Below, piece by piece: positions 14,601 through 26,655 of a stretch of 64,000 nt of DNA; position 1 is the first letter of the stretch; every line of letters begins with the position of its first letter. This DNA comes from Amblyornis subalaris (Eukaryota; Chordata; Aves; Passeriformes; Ptilonorhynchidae), in NCBI GenBank assembly GCA_018881555.1, contig JACAXG010000070.1, positions 744,001 through 808,000 on the forward strand. Direction: 5' to 3'. The notes beneath the pieces were generated by a model. The model saw only the letters and a program-made list of their open reading frames with translations, made no database searches and was not told where the DNA came from. The position numbers and the translations under genes are program-made.

Positions 14601-17600
14601 TCTCCTGACCCTCCACTGAGAAACCCTGCAAAGCACATAGCATATGATTAGTATCTCCACAAATCTGTTGGTCAAGCAAAGAATTTTGAAGAACTAAACC
14701 ATGGAATCATGATAATTTCTGTTTCTTTAAGGTAAAAGAACTGACACCAGGAATTTTAGTGGCAAGCCTTGAAGAATTTCCCATTGTAGCTACTGACATA
14801 TGTCAAATACCCTGCTATATGCAGACCAAGGTACCCGTTTTGGTCCTTGGTGCAGGAAGAAAAAGAAATTCACCAACCCCATCAGCCATTAAGAAATGCA
14901 CTCCCTTGCGATCAGTATTGTCCAAAACAAAATTCTGGAAAGCAGTAATGTTCTCTGATCGAGTGATGTCTCCATCTCCATCAATCCCACCCTCTCCTAA
15001 GGGAAAAAAGGAGACAATCAATAACATGTTTGCAAGTACAAACCAAAAGATCAGTATGTGCAGATGATCTATTGTATTCAATCAACATTTAGTCAGGAAA
15101 TACGAAGACCTTGATAGGTGAATAACCAGTAACAAACTCCCTTGTTCACCACCAAAGATGCTTCTTAATTTGGGAAAATTATTCAGATTGTGTGCTCAGG
15201 CCGAAACAAAGCCATATAATAACCATGCTTAAATGATGGGCTGTGCATTAGCCTCAGCAAAAGACAAATGAGGACTATATGACAACATAATATTCTCATC
15301 CAAGTGGGAATAACACATAGCTGAAGCTACTGAAAACATAAGATTCAGCCTCACTGCACAGCTCACCTGTTAAAAACATGTTACTACGGACAAGGCAAAA
15401 TTATTTATTTTGTGCATTTGTAACCTTCTACTAAGAATTCAAATCATTCAAAGAAACATAATAAGTCTATTTCCAAACAAATGTAATTTGGACTTCAAAA
15501 AAAACCCCCCAAAAAAACTGTGAACGAGTTTATAAAGGGAATAGGGAAAGAGACATAGGGTTTGTGCACAAATACTCATATGGTTTTCCCATACGTCTCT
15601 TTTTCAAGAGAGCTACATTGTCCCCCAGCTGGTGTTTTAGAAAGCTGACCTAAGGTGTATTCTAGAGCTCACCAATTCTACCTTTAGGAAGCCTGAACTT
15701 CTATTTGGTATTAGTCCCTATAAATCTTCTACAACTACAGCTTCTATTAACTCAACTGGAGGACTAGAATGCAGAAGAGATCAGGATGCATGATAGTGTT
15801 TTGATAACTAAATTCCTCACCAACCATCCTATCAATAAGTGAAGTAACACTAAAATTTGTTACCATTCTTCACAACACAAATATTATGGCAGGCTGCTTC
15901 CTTCCCATCAGTGGAAGAGAGTCGGTACACATCTCGCTAGACTTTATAGCATAACAGAAAGGGATCAAGAAAATGAGTTAAAATCCTTGAGCTATTAATT
16001 TTTCCACATATCTGCTCCTCTCCATAATACCAGTTTGCAGTGAGCTATGAAGATCCAAACACTGTAACCATTAGAACAATGTGTTTATGTGCCTTGCTGC
16101 CCTTGCCATGAACCTTCACTTTAACTAAGATCTAATCNTGAAGTGCTACTAACCATTCTCTAAGAGCTCATTGTCAGGTGTCAAGAGTAGCAGCCAACAA
16201 GAGTCAGAGTGGTGGAGAGAAACATACAAGGCACAACAATGCAAAAGCAAGCACTCTTCTCAACAAGACAGTCACCTTCCAGGTTTTTTTATACAGTCTG
16301 AAACAAAGAGCATGAATACTAGCAATCTTTGGATTTCCNCTCCTAATCTCAAAGGCAAGGCAGATAGAGGGCTCAAACGTATCACCAAGATTAACAAGTT
16401 ACCATCCATGAGATGAGATGCAGTAATTGTCTGTGTACACCTGTTTAGTCTGTCTCAAAGCAAGGTAAAACATGTTAGCATAATAAATGTCCTTGGATTA
16501 AGCAGCTAATTTAGTCACAATGATTCAGATACAGCCTCTAGCCCAAATCTGTTTTAGTTCTCTTTACTAAGAGCCCACAACCAATTATCAGAGCACAGCC
16601 AGGGAGGTCTGGTATAGAAACATGCTGACAGTCATGCAAATGAGGCTTCTGTCCCTGGCTCTGCTAATAGACTGTTGGGCAAATCAGGAGGCTGGAGTAC
16701 ATCTCCCATGAGGATAGACTGAGAACACCGAGGCTTGTTTAGCCTAGAGAAGAGAAGGCTCTAGGGAATTTAGGCACTCTTCATACCTAAAAGTGGGCTA
16801 CAGGAAAGATGGAGAAGGACTTCTTATCAGGGAGTGTAGTGATAGAGCAACAGATAATGGCTTTAAACTGAAAGAGGATATGTTTAGATAGGACATTGGC
16901 AAGAAATTTTTTACTCAGAGTGATGAGTCACTGGCACACGTTGCCCAGGGAAGTTGTGGATACCCAGTCTCTGTTCACGGCCAGCTTGGATGGGGCTTTG
17001 AGCAACCTGGTCTAGTGGAAGCTGTCCCTGTTCATGGCAGGGGGGTTGGAGCTAGATGATTTTTAAGGTCCCTTCCAACCCAAACAATTCTATGATGCTA
17101 TGATGAGTCATCTCATTCACTGTATTTCAGGCTGAGATCAGAGATATAGGAAAAATATTGCCAAGAAATCTTAAAGCACTCTACAATGTTCAGATAAGCA
17201 AAATACTCAAATATCAACTACTACAATGAAACACATTCCCAGACTGGTCGTAAGTGCAGAGAAATGCCTTGATATGCAAGCTCACCAATCTCAACCCTTT
17301 TCTCCAATGACAGCCCCCTTTTACTTTGCAAAATGGTTCCCTAGGCTTCTCCTAGATCCCCGTTCTGGTATCAATACCAGCCCTGCCACTAATACAGAGG
17401 CCACAGCATAAGCAAAAATATCAGATAACACTCATGTGTGCTCTACATACCGTAATAAGGTTCAAAGAGCTCACTGGAAGCAGAATAGAAGTCCTCCAGT
17501 TTAAAATCGTTTGGTCCTTTCAAGGTCATGCCAAATCCTTTCGCGTGCCACTTCCGCCTCCACAAGACATACTCAGAGAAGCCCCCGGGACCAGCACACA

Positions 17601-20600
17601 CATCAGCAAAGTAGAGCAGCTCTGCATCATACTCCTTTATCAAAGGCACCTGCAAAAGGCAACTGAGGAAATTCTACTGACCTATAACAGCTCCCATCAC
17701 TCAAACCACATACACCCTAAACTGCACTACTCAGAGAAGTCTCTCAACTTCCTGTCTTCNCAGCTAGTATCCTAAGGATTCTCCTTTCTTCCCACCTTCT
17801 ATATTCTCTGAAAAAACACCCCTGTTTGAAAGGTAGAGGCACTCACCCCATGGTAGTCCTTAGGGTTTGTAAACATGTAGTCAAATACATGGTCCATATT
17901 TGCCATCTTCATTGCAGCCCTGTGAACACATACATAGGGCTTTAAGTTTCATCCTTGGCTCCCACAGCTGGAAGTGGACATAAACGGGAAAGGGACTACA
18001 CTGCCAGACATTCTACAAACCTGTTCAGAAAGAAAGCTCCACGGATCATCTCATAGGGGTTAGACCTTGTTCGGGCTCGGCGCATTTCTTCTCCATCCAG
18101 CTCATCAAATACACTCTGCACAAACAGAAACAAAGTTCAGCTGGACCTGGCACAGGCTGGAGGCATAGGTAGGCATCAGCATATCCTATCTTCTTGCTTT
18201 TCTCTCCATACACAGCAAACTCCATGCAGGATTTGGTTCACCAACACAAAATGTTTTTCTGTCTCATAACAGTATTTGCTCGATTTCTAAGCCACCTCAG
18301 CTCTTCAGCAAATTTAGTGACACCAACAAATTCCNTACTGATAGCTCCAGAGCCTGATAATGTGGTTAGCCACCTCAAAAACAGTCCCAACCTACGGTAT
18401 TTCTTCCACATGTATACACACATTCACACTCTACTGCAATTTACAAGGGCATGATAAAATCCAGGAGGGAACACTGAACACACAAGAAAGGAAGGGGAGC
18501 TCATTTCCTTAGCTTATTCAAGCCTTCAGCCTTTCAGGTGGACTAAGAAAGGGCAAATGTTTTCAATCATCTCTGTGCTGGTTTTGGCTGGGGTAGAGCT
18601 AATTTTCTTCATAGCAGCTAGTATGGAGATACATTTGGGATTTGTGATGGAAACAGTGTTGATAATATAGAGATGTTTATACTATTTCTGAGCAGCATTN
18701 GAACAGCATTAAGGCCTTTTCTGCTTCTCATACTCCCCTGCCAGCAACTAGGCTGGGGGTGCACTCTTGTGGAGTTTGGAGGGGACACAGCCAGGACAGC
18801 TGACCCCAACTGTGCAAACGGATATTCCACACCATATCCCATCATGTTCATTATATAAAGCTGGGGGAAGAAAGAGGAAACAGAGAACATTCAGAGTTAT
18901 GGCTTTTGTCTTCCCAAGTAACCCTTGCATGTGTTGTAGCCCTGCTCTCCTGGAGATAGATGGCTTAAAACCTGCTTGCCCATGCGAAGTAGTGAATTCA
19001 TTCCTTCTTTTGCTTTCCTTGCACCGAGTGGCTTTTGCTTTACTTATTAAACTGTCTTTATCTCAACCCACAAGTTTTTTTCACTTTTACCCTTCCCATA
19101 CTCTCCCTGATCCTGCTGCTGGGAGTGAGCAAGCAGCTGCAGGGGTGTTTAGTTGCCCACTGGAGTTAAACCAAGACAATCTCTTAGAAGGCTGAGGTTC
19201 AAAACAGGCTGCTGAAGAGACAGTAAAAACCGGGATGCTACATCATCCCAGTGACATGGAGGTGAAAGAGGATGTTCTGAGCTCTTGTCAATCACCTAAC
19301 TACTCAATCCTCTTCAATTATTTATTTCACTTGCTTCCCCNAAATTTCAGTTCCTCTCTAAAAAGGGGGCTCACCTTGCACTGCAGGACATTACGTAAAA
19401 GCTCTTCATTACAGAACTCTGTTTCATCTTCAATCACCATCTTCCTCTGGAACAGGACAAGAACACAGATAGCAATTAGCAAACATGGTATCTGTCATTT
19501 CAGAATGCAGCACATACCAGTAATGGGTGAAGGCTGCCAGCCATACTAGGCTGTATTAGCAAAAGCATGGCAATCAGGCTGAGGAATTATTCTCCTCTAT
19601 TAGGCATCTTGAGACCACATATGAAATACTGCATGCAGTTTAGCACTCCCTAGTACAAGAACAGACATACTGGAGCAAAACCAGCAAAAGGGCCAGCAAA
19701 ACAATGAGGGTGTATGAGGAAAAGCTGAGAACACTTTGTTCAGAATGCAGAAAGGGAGATCCTATTGCTGTACCTAACAATGGGACAAGTACCTAACAGC
19801 AGGTGACACAAAAGATTGACCTAGGCTCCTAGAGATGTACAGTGACAGGACAAGAAACAAAGACATAAGCCACATAAAAAATGCCAATTAGCCATATTGA
19901 AATCTTCTTTTGTCAACTGGGTCATCAAACACTGAACAGATGCCCGAACAGGTTGTAAAGTTTCCAACCTGGAAGATACTCAAAGCTCAACCAAACAAGG
20001 CCTTGAGCAACCTGATCTAGTTGGATCTGCTTTAAGCAGGAAGCTAAACTAGCAATCTCAAAGGTTGTTCACAGTCTAGGCTATTCTACAACTATTTGAC
20101 ATGGCAATTGTCCCAGGCTGAGTAGTCCTGATTTGTCTTAGGCTGGTAAGTACCGAGATCTAAAAAATTACCTTCCCCACAGTCATCCACTCCTTCAGCT
20201 CCTGAGCATCTGGGATCTCCGTGGTACACTCAGGGCACCAGTCCACTTTCTCATAGGCACTAGGCTGCAACCACAAGTCATGCAAAGAGCCAAAGATGTT
20301 TTTATTAGCAAAATATAAAAACTAATTGCTCCTCAAAAGTTTGCCTCCCAAACCTAGCATAAGGTGTTTTGCCATGACTTTATAGCCAACCATAGAGTTT
20401 TTTCCTCCTGGACTAAAACATGTCTTATTTATTTTTAAAATTAAAAGCTACTCCAAACACCTCCCCCACAAAAACAACCTCACCTCTTCCCCCTTTATTA
20501 GAGTCTGATAATCAAGACAAAACAGAAGTCTAGTACTTAAAGTACAGTTTAGAGACACTGGAAAAGAGACAGGTGCCAAAAAAACCCACACTTGTTTTAC

Positions 20601-23600
20601 GTATTCTTTCTCCCAGTTTTTGCTGAACACAGCAACAGAAATGGGACTTAGAAAGTACTTACCTCTGGCTCATCCTGCCAATCAACATTGAGCTCCCCAT
20701 CAAATCCTTTGAGGGTCAGCCCAAAGCCTCTCCTTCCNTTCTGATTGGAGGCCTCAACAATATCCTTCCTGCCTTGGCCGTATTTTCCCAGACCTTCTCC
20801 TTCCCGGAAGCCCATCTTGGCCTATAAAGAGAGAAAAGGGAGCACACTGAGGCAAGTAGACTTGAGTTTGTGTACTATTGCTAAGGTCAAAGACTAGTGG
20901 GGAAAATGGCACATCATCCTGAAGTGACTTGAAGGCATTGAGCATTTTTAATCTCAGTTGTGGCTATCAGGACTTTCAAGTGAGTTCACTTCACTGAGGC
21001 AGAATACAAAAAAGATCAGAAGAAGGATGTTTGAGATGACAGGAAATTACAAAAGGTTCAGTAATGCAGGAACAGCCTGCTCAGAGGGAGAAGCAGTGAG
21101 GAGCCTGGAGCCATTCATCACAGGGTTCAGTAAGCATGGAAGGTTCATTAAAAAAAGATGCTGGCACAGGAAAAAATTCATGTTGTGATGGTATTTTTTG
21201 TTGTGAACATGCATTCACATGCATTTCAAGTATCAGTTAAAACTTCACATAGAACTCAGAGGAGGAATGCAAGATGCACTGCTCCTGAAACACACACCTA
21301 TCTCATAGGTTAAAAGAACTATGTTCATTAGTAAATCTTAGCAATAACAATAACAAAAAGCAGGGACGCAGTCAATTTCGCACATATACAAAACAGTAAG
21401 GAAATAGAAGACTTAATGACTGTTTCACTTTGAATGTTATCCATATACTCCTTCCTGCGAGAAACAACAAAAACGTTGTTTGTTACCAGTCTGTATGAGA
21501 AACAACACAAGAACACCTGACAGGTTGTTTTATACCAAGCTACATGGTGTTTTCCCATTGCCTTTGCCCTGAATTAGACCTTGAAGTACGTACACCAGAT
21601 GTCACAGCCACTGAATGTGTTTTACACCAGTTTTCCAAGGACAGAATTTTGAAAAAATGTAGCAATTAAGGACCATTTTCCTTTTACTTACTGAATGCTG
21701 CCAAATCATTCAACCAGACTTCGTATCACATCAATCTTTATATTCAAATTTGAGGCCTTATAAACAAAAGCCTCCCAAATTCAGTAGTAAAAGCTCCTGT
21801 ATCGTGGCAACTGAAAACACACTTCCTAACTGGCTCAGGAGAAAACTCTCCAAGGACAGACAGTCTTACTCTAGAATCAGTAAACTGCTGCCCAGTGCCA
21901 AAAATGCTCATGGACAGATTCTGAATGATCAGCAACAGGATTTAACTAGAGAGGCACAATCAGCAACTCTCAGCCTCTGGATCCCACTGAATTTTGAATT
22001 CAGCAAGAAAGCTCCTTTTTCATGTAGAGCTATGACCCTGCTTGTCAGCAGCATTCCAAGTCCTTGAGAAGCAGTTCCCACTCCCTGTTCCCACTCCTAA
22101 TAGCAGCTAACACTTCCCAGCTTCTAGCAGAACACTAAACTTGTAACTTGGCAAAGGCAGGTAACAAGCTGCTCTACCACCATGGAAAGATAGCCAACCC
22201 CAGCTCCTGTGAATACAGCACCAGCACAGAACAAAGGGAGACTCACATTCAAGCCCTCAATGAGTCCCATACTTTCTGTCACGTTTCAAGTAATACACAA
22301 CTATACATCTCATCTTCTCTGCTGCCCTTGGAAATAACATTTTTGTTTCTCTGTTCTTTCAGAGAAGGTCTTTTACTCGCAATACTACAGTGACAAAATG
22401 TGTATCAGCAAACAAGAATGGATCAAAAGAGACTCGACTTCTTTACAGCCTACTATTGTCTTAAACTCAGGAACAAGTTGCCAGATTTGGGACTATCATG
22501 AGACAGAGAAACAGCCAACAATTCTCTCAGAACTTTTTAAAAGCACTTTCTTCCCCATGCTAACACTGTGCAATCAAGAGGTGGCTGATCATTTTCCAAG
22601 TTCAGTTGTCACAGTCACTATCCTTCACAATTCCCTGCCTTTCTAAGAAATTTCCAGCTCTACATAAAGCAGAATGGTATGAAAGGGAAAGAAATACCTT
22701 AATAATTAAGGTAATAATTCCACGAAAGTATACCAGTCAGCCTCCAAGACCAAATTTATGGCAATCACAAAATTTGCTAAGGCCTTTCTTACGAAGTATT
22801 TGTTAAGTCGAGCATTGCAAAATAACACATGGTAGGACTTTTTTTTCATGCTCAGTAAGCTGTCTGACCCAGAGATCCTTTCCTTCTTATTCATCTCCCT
22901 GCTCCTAGGCCTTGAACATGAATCAACGTTCTTTTTTAACAGATCCCCTTAAACCAAGATCTCTCAGCCTCCCCCAATTGTCACTAGTAGATTGCTCAAA
23001 GATGCAGAGAACCTTGCTACAAAGAGGATCAGAATCAAAGTATTTTATAACAGACTGGTCTTTTCACTTTGCTCTCATCAGCTCTTAATAGTTTGGTCCA
23101 AAACTATTTTGACCTACCATAAGCTTTTGGGAGACACTGTTATACATGGAGTAGCGAGATGAAGTACCCTCCACAAGAGAGTCTTGCTTGAATTCATTGC
23201 TGAAGACTGGTCTTTTTTCATCGCTCTCACTGTCAGACCCACTGCTGCTACTGGAAGACTCTAAAAACAAACAAAAAAGTGAGAATGAAAATAAAAATAA
23301 AATTAGAGAAAGACATCTCAGTAATCACATTAAAATACAGTGTGACTCATTAAATCCTCTTAATACACACATAGAGGACATTTTAGTATCTCAAATGTGC
23401 TATGGAAAGCATGCAGGTATAATATAAAACACCCTGTGAAACCAACACCCAGTTACGTTCCCTTTTGCCTCAGGGACACACACAACTTCTCTGAGCCCAT
23501 GGATTCCAGGCCCCACAAAGGGCTGGGCAAACCCCATCNCACCAGCAGAGCGGCCACAGCATGACCACAACAGTAGTGTGGTGTGCCTGACCTTTGCAAT

Positions 23601-26600
23601 GGTTCTGAGGAACTGAGAAGGTCACAGGGATTCTCTCCTGAGGCTAGTGACAATTACTCCTTGATGAAACATATTGAATTTTTCTCTGTATCCTACCTAA
23701 CTATAGGTGTAAATGCATCCCTAACTTAACCAAAACCCCACATCATGTACACAGGCATCTACCAAGTGGCCAATACTACAGAAAGAAGAGAAAGTTAAAC
23801 TTACAATACTTTTTTACCCCCACTATCCAATCCAGTAGCAAGGATATCCAAGATCACTACAGCGAGACAGTTTTTCACCTCCAGTTTACTGATACATACA
23901 AACTCAAGTGAAAGATAAGGTCAGAAGACACCAATTTTTTTAAAAATACCTTGAGAGAGGTTTGAAGAAGAACTTAAGTCAACGGTTCAAACAAGGTAGT
24001 ACCATCATATGCAGCAGGCACTCAAAATAAACTTTTGCCATCTGAAAGTCACCTGAAACTGATGCATCAGAGACTTCATGGGCACCAAACAATGAAGGTG
24101 TGTCTATGCCCAGTTCCACCTTGGGATCTAGTTGGTAAGAACCTAGGCCTGTACGAGTCATATAGTCCTCAATGCTGCTCTACAGTTATGAGATGCCCAA
24201 GCCTATTTGGGCAGGATGTAACTGGGATCTGGGCAGGAATCATGGTAGTCTCATTTGTCTCAGCCTGCTCTGCACCAGCTGGGTGCCAAGGGAGGCCTTA
24301 TAACCCAATGAGTCCTTCTGTTTTTCCTGAGGTAATATCACTATGAGGATGAAGCGGTGGCACAAGTTTCCTTCCCAAAATTTGCCTCCCTATAGGAGCA
24401 GCAACCCACAGCAAGCACAGCCACGCTCTGCATTGGACCTCTGTCTCTTGAGCCTCCCTTGTTTGCCAAGTGCTAAAAATCATTCTGTGCTACTTTGTAC
24501 AATTAGGAGAAGTTGAACTACAAAAGTTCCCCTGAGATAACACAGAAAATTGTTAGCAGAGTTGATCTTTTCCTCTTTATCACTTAAAACAGAATTATTT
24601 AGCTCCACAGAAGTGATAAAAAAAACACAAGATATTATAATACTTAAAAAGAAGGATTGAACTTTTCTTACATTTGTTTAATTTAAGAAAAAACACAGAC
24701 TACTTCTCTCTCAACTCACAGATCTGTATTTTCCTGTTCTGGNAAACTGAGCATCAGTGAAGTAACAGGAAACAACTGAAAAATTAGCAAAAAAAGGCCA
24801 TTACAAGAAAGTGAAGCAAAAATGGAAGACACCACAGTGAAATATACAACTGTAGTTAAAACCCTTTCAATGTGTCCTCAGTGCTTGTTGCTGAACTATG
24901 AGTTGTTAAGATTCAGGATTTGTGTCCTCACATAACAACTACAGTTTTACAGTATCAATCTTTGAGGCTTCCAGCTGGAGACAAGGAAGGCTATGATTCA
25001 ACTTGTGTTTGCAACATTCTATACCCATCTTGATTTTCCAACATCTGTTGCACAAGCTACATTCCTCTTTCCTCCACAGAGTTCTTAGCTAAGAACAGGC
25101 TCACAAAGGACTTTTGCTTTAAGGTCAGTTATCGCTTTCTGCTTCTTCAGTACACAGCTTCAGTTAACTTTACTACCTGCTCTTGAGCTGTGTCTTATTT
25201 TCTAGAGACTCATAACGTGCCTTAAACACAATGCCCGCTACATAAGTCCCAAGGGAGGCCCTTCACAACTCTTCTTCTTAAGATTTGCTAAGCCGTGCTC
25301 AGTTGAGATTAGATCTCAAATCGCTTCTTTCCCCAACCTCCCTTTTTTCATCAGAAACCACAATGAGTGCAACAGACTACTAAACAATTAACCCTACCCA
25401 AAATGTTCTCCTTGAACTGTATCAACTTTTTTCTTAAACTAAGGCTTACAGCCTATTTTGACCCATTTATGAACTCAATAATCAAAAGGGGGAAAAAAAT
25501 GAAAACAACATTGGTTTGAATTTTTTAGCTCAGCCCTGAATGCACAGAGCATTCCCTACCCCAGCTCTCATATCCTGCACCTCTGACCTCACTCCCCTTG
25601 GGCCTTGACAGACAGGTACACACAATACCCTGCAACTACAGCTGCCCCCAAACCCCACTCATCTTCCACACACATCCCCTTCCATTTTCACAAGGGAAGG
25701 CTTCCTTAGGTGTTCAGGCTCTCAAACACTTCATGACCATGGAAATCCCAAGACTGACGTAGCAGGCATGACCATGAGGCAACCTGAGGTACCATCCTGG
25801 GAGAGCTTAAAGCATCCCACAGCAGCGATACCAATTGTGTAGGGCACATGCCTCATGTGTGGTATATCCCAAGCTCCAGGTGAGAAAGCACACTCCAAGA
25901 AAAAGTAAGCAATTAGTTAGCTCTGAAATTATTTTCTTTTTGAAACGAAACACCTGTGAGCTCTCACAAGTCTGGGCTCCCCCATAAAATCCCACTGAGC
26001 CAGCAAAAGAGATGGTCCTACAACATAGGAGCCCAAATCAACCGGCCCCTTTGTGTTCATTTCAGTTTCTCCCATCTGCAGAAATGTGGTAAGACTACCG
26101 ACTTCTTTCTTTGTAAACAAAATTATGATTATGATGTTTCTTTATGGCATAACACCCACACCACCTCACTACTGAGAGTTTCCAAATCAGAAATAACTTC
26201 TGAGACTGAAAAGATCAATATGACAAGAATTTTTATAGCTTTAGATCATGCATATGTCATCTACCTCAAACTCAATTTTCTACATTTGAATTCATACAAT
26301 TTCCAGATGAAAAGGTTTACTTAGGATTTTAAAAAAGCCTAAAGGAATTCACACCAATCCAAGGTTGTGAAAAGAAATAATGTAGATTTTTTTCTAATGA
26401 GAGTACACCCTTGANGTTCAGGCTATCAACTAGGACTTAGGAGATGTAGGTTCAATTCCTGGTTATTATTTACATTCCCTGCAGCAGCACATACCAGATC
26501 TCCAACCTTACCTTGAGTCGTATGATTACTAAATTGATTCTCATCATCTGAAGTAGAACTGAGGGTTAATCCCAAGTCTTCCATCCTCTTCTTCTGCTTA

Positions 26601-26641
26601 TTTTGGGGGCTGCTAAATTCGGGTTCTGTCCTTCTCTTCAT
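2511..26641 (-). CDS. CMTR1: CMTR1, cap-specific mRNA (nucleoside-2'-O-)-methyltransferase 1 (cap-1 methyltransferase)
   Basis: Nuclear enzyme that methylates the 2'-O of the first transcribed nucleotide of capped mRNA, using S-adenosylmethionine. Coding exons, 5' to 3': 26641-26512, 23260-23118, 20821-20663, 20264-20172, 19446-19375, 18115-18021, 17919-17847, 17649-17451, 14996-14878, 14625-14529, 13330-13198, 11989-11810, 11397-11341, 10380-10323, 9684-9616, 9451-9320, 8830-8708, 7995-7904, 7273-7205, 5784-5737, 5158-5046, 4500-4392, 2643-2511. They sum to 2496 nt, 831 residues plus TAA (human about 835). The start is [11 protein letters not shown], with a basic KKR nuclear signal. A Ser/acidic stretch follows, then a G-patch (about 85-131, GFREGEGLG), the Rossmann FtsJ-like domain with SAM motif DVCAGPGGF (271-279), and the KDK catalytic set K235, D360, K400 (human K239, D364, K404). 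After these come the guanylyltransferase-like region and a C-terminal WW-like segment (about 751-787). All junctions are GT-AG and in phase. Ambiguous bases fall at 20738 and 8819. Confidence 0.97.
2644..4391 (-). other. CMTR1 last intron (intron 23)
   Basis: This 1.75-kb intron starts with donor GTGAGT (complement of 4386-4391) and ends with CCCACAG. I see no repeat family or exon in it. The open frames are short and unconvincing. Confidence 0.85.
4501..9319 (-). other. CMTR1 introns 17-22
   Basis: Introns between the coding exons here are 4501-5045, 5159-5736, 5785-7204, 7274-7903, 7996-8707 and 8831-9319. I see no mobile element, RNA gene or extra exon in them. Open frames such as those near 7.6-8.5 kb overlap known exons on the other strand or have no splice context. 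Confidence 0.75.
9452..11809 (-). other. CMTR1 introns 13-16
   Basis: Introns 9452-9615, 9685-10322, 10381-11340 and 11398-11809 separate small exons of 57-180 nt. No repeat or additional coding sequence was recognised in them. Confidence 0.75.
12267..12930 (-). mobile_element. CR1 LINE fragment, antisense to the plus strand (CMTR1 intron 12)
   Basis: On the plus strand it begins with the reverse complement of a CR1 3' end (CACAGAATCATAGAATGG, then AGATCATCTAGTTCCAACCC) and runs about 660 bp. A minus-strand frame covers most of it (12380-12898) and contains CR1 ORF2 C-terminal text such as [19 protein letters not shown] and [20 protein letters not shown]. The element is 5'-truncated, as is usual for CR1, and lies in the same orientation as CMTR1. 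One base (12672) is ambiguous. Confidence 0.93.
13331..17450 (-). other. CMTR1 introns 9-11
   Basis: Introns 13331-14528, 14626-14877 and 14997-17450. The last carries the CR1 fragment at about 16.69-17.10 kb. Apart from that I see AT-rich sequence with no recognisable element. Confidence 0.75.
16688..17105 (+). mobile_element. CR1 LINE 3' fragment (CMTR1 intron 9)
   Basis: It follows CR1 3'-end text on the plus strand: a GGAGTACATCTCCCATGAGG start, then GGCTTTAAACTGAAAGAGG, GTTGCCCAGGGAAGTTGTGG, GGTCCCTTCCAACCCAAAC and the end ATTCTATGATGCTATGAT. It is about 420 bp, 5'-truncated, and antisense to CMTR1. Confidence 0.92.
18574..19178 (+). mobile_element. Solo LTR of an endogenous retrovirus, ERVL-like (CMTR1 intron 6)
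   Basis: This 605-bp unit starts TGTGCTGG and ends AAGACA (TG...CA), and is flanked by the perfect direct repeat ATCTC at 18569-18573 and 19179-19183. It holds a TATA-like TATATAAA at 18852-18859 and ATTAAA at 19046-19051, in the order expected for an LTR read on the plus strand. The opening (GGTTTTGGCTGGGGTAGAGC) and the tail (CTGTCTTTATCTCAACCCAC) resemble LTRs abundant in songbirds, from memory. No internal viral genes are present, so it is most likely a recombination remnant. It is antisense to CMTR1. Confidence 0.85.
19557..20095 (+). mobile_element. Old, diverged CR1 fragment (CMTR1 intron 5)
   Basis: The plus strand shows decayed CR1 3' text. It runs from an AGGAAAAGCTGAGAACACTT segment through GGCCTTGAGCAACCTGATCT and a TTGGATCTGCTTTAAGCAGG segment to GTCTAGGCTATTCTACAA. 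Divergence is clearly higher than in the copies at 12.3 and 16.7 kb, and the ends are approximate. Confidence 0.7.
20822..26511 (-). other. CMTR1 introns 2 and 3
   Basis: Introns 20822-23117 and 23261-26511 are the longest in the gene. They surround the exon for the Ser/acidic linker and [12 protein letters not shown]. No mobile element, RNA gene or further exon was recognised. The many short open frames show no splice-site or protein-family support. Confidence 0.7.
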
Positions 26642-26655
26642 TTTTTTCTGAAATG

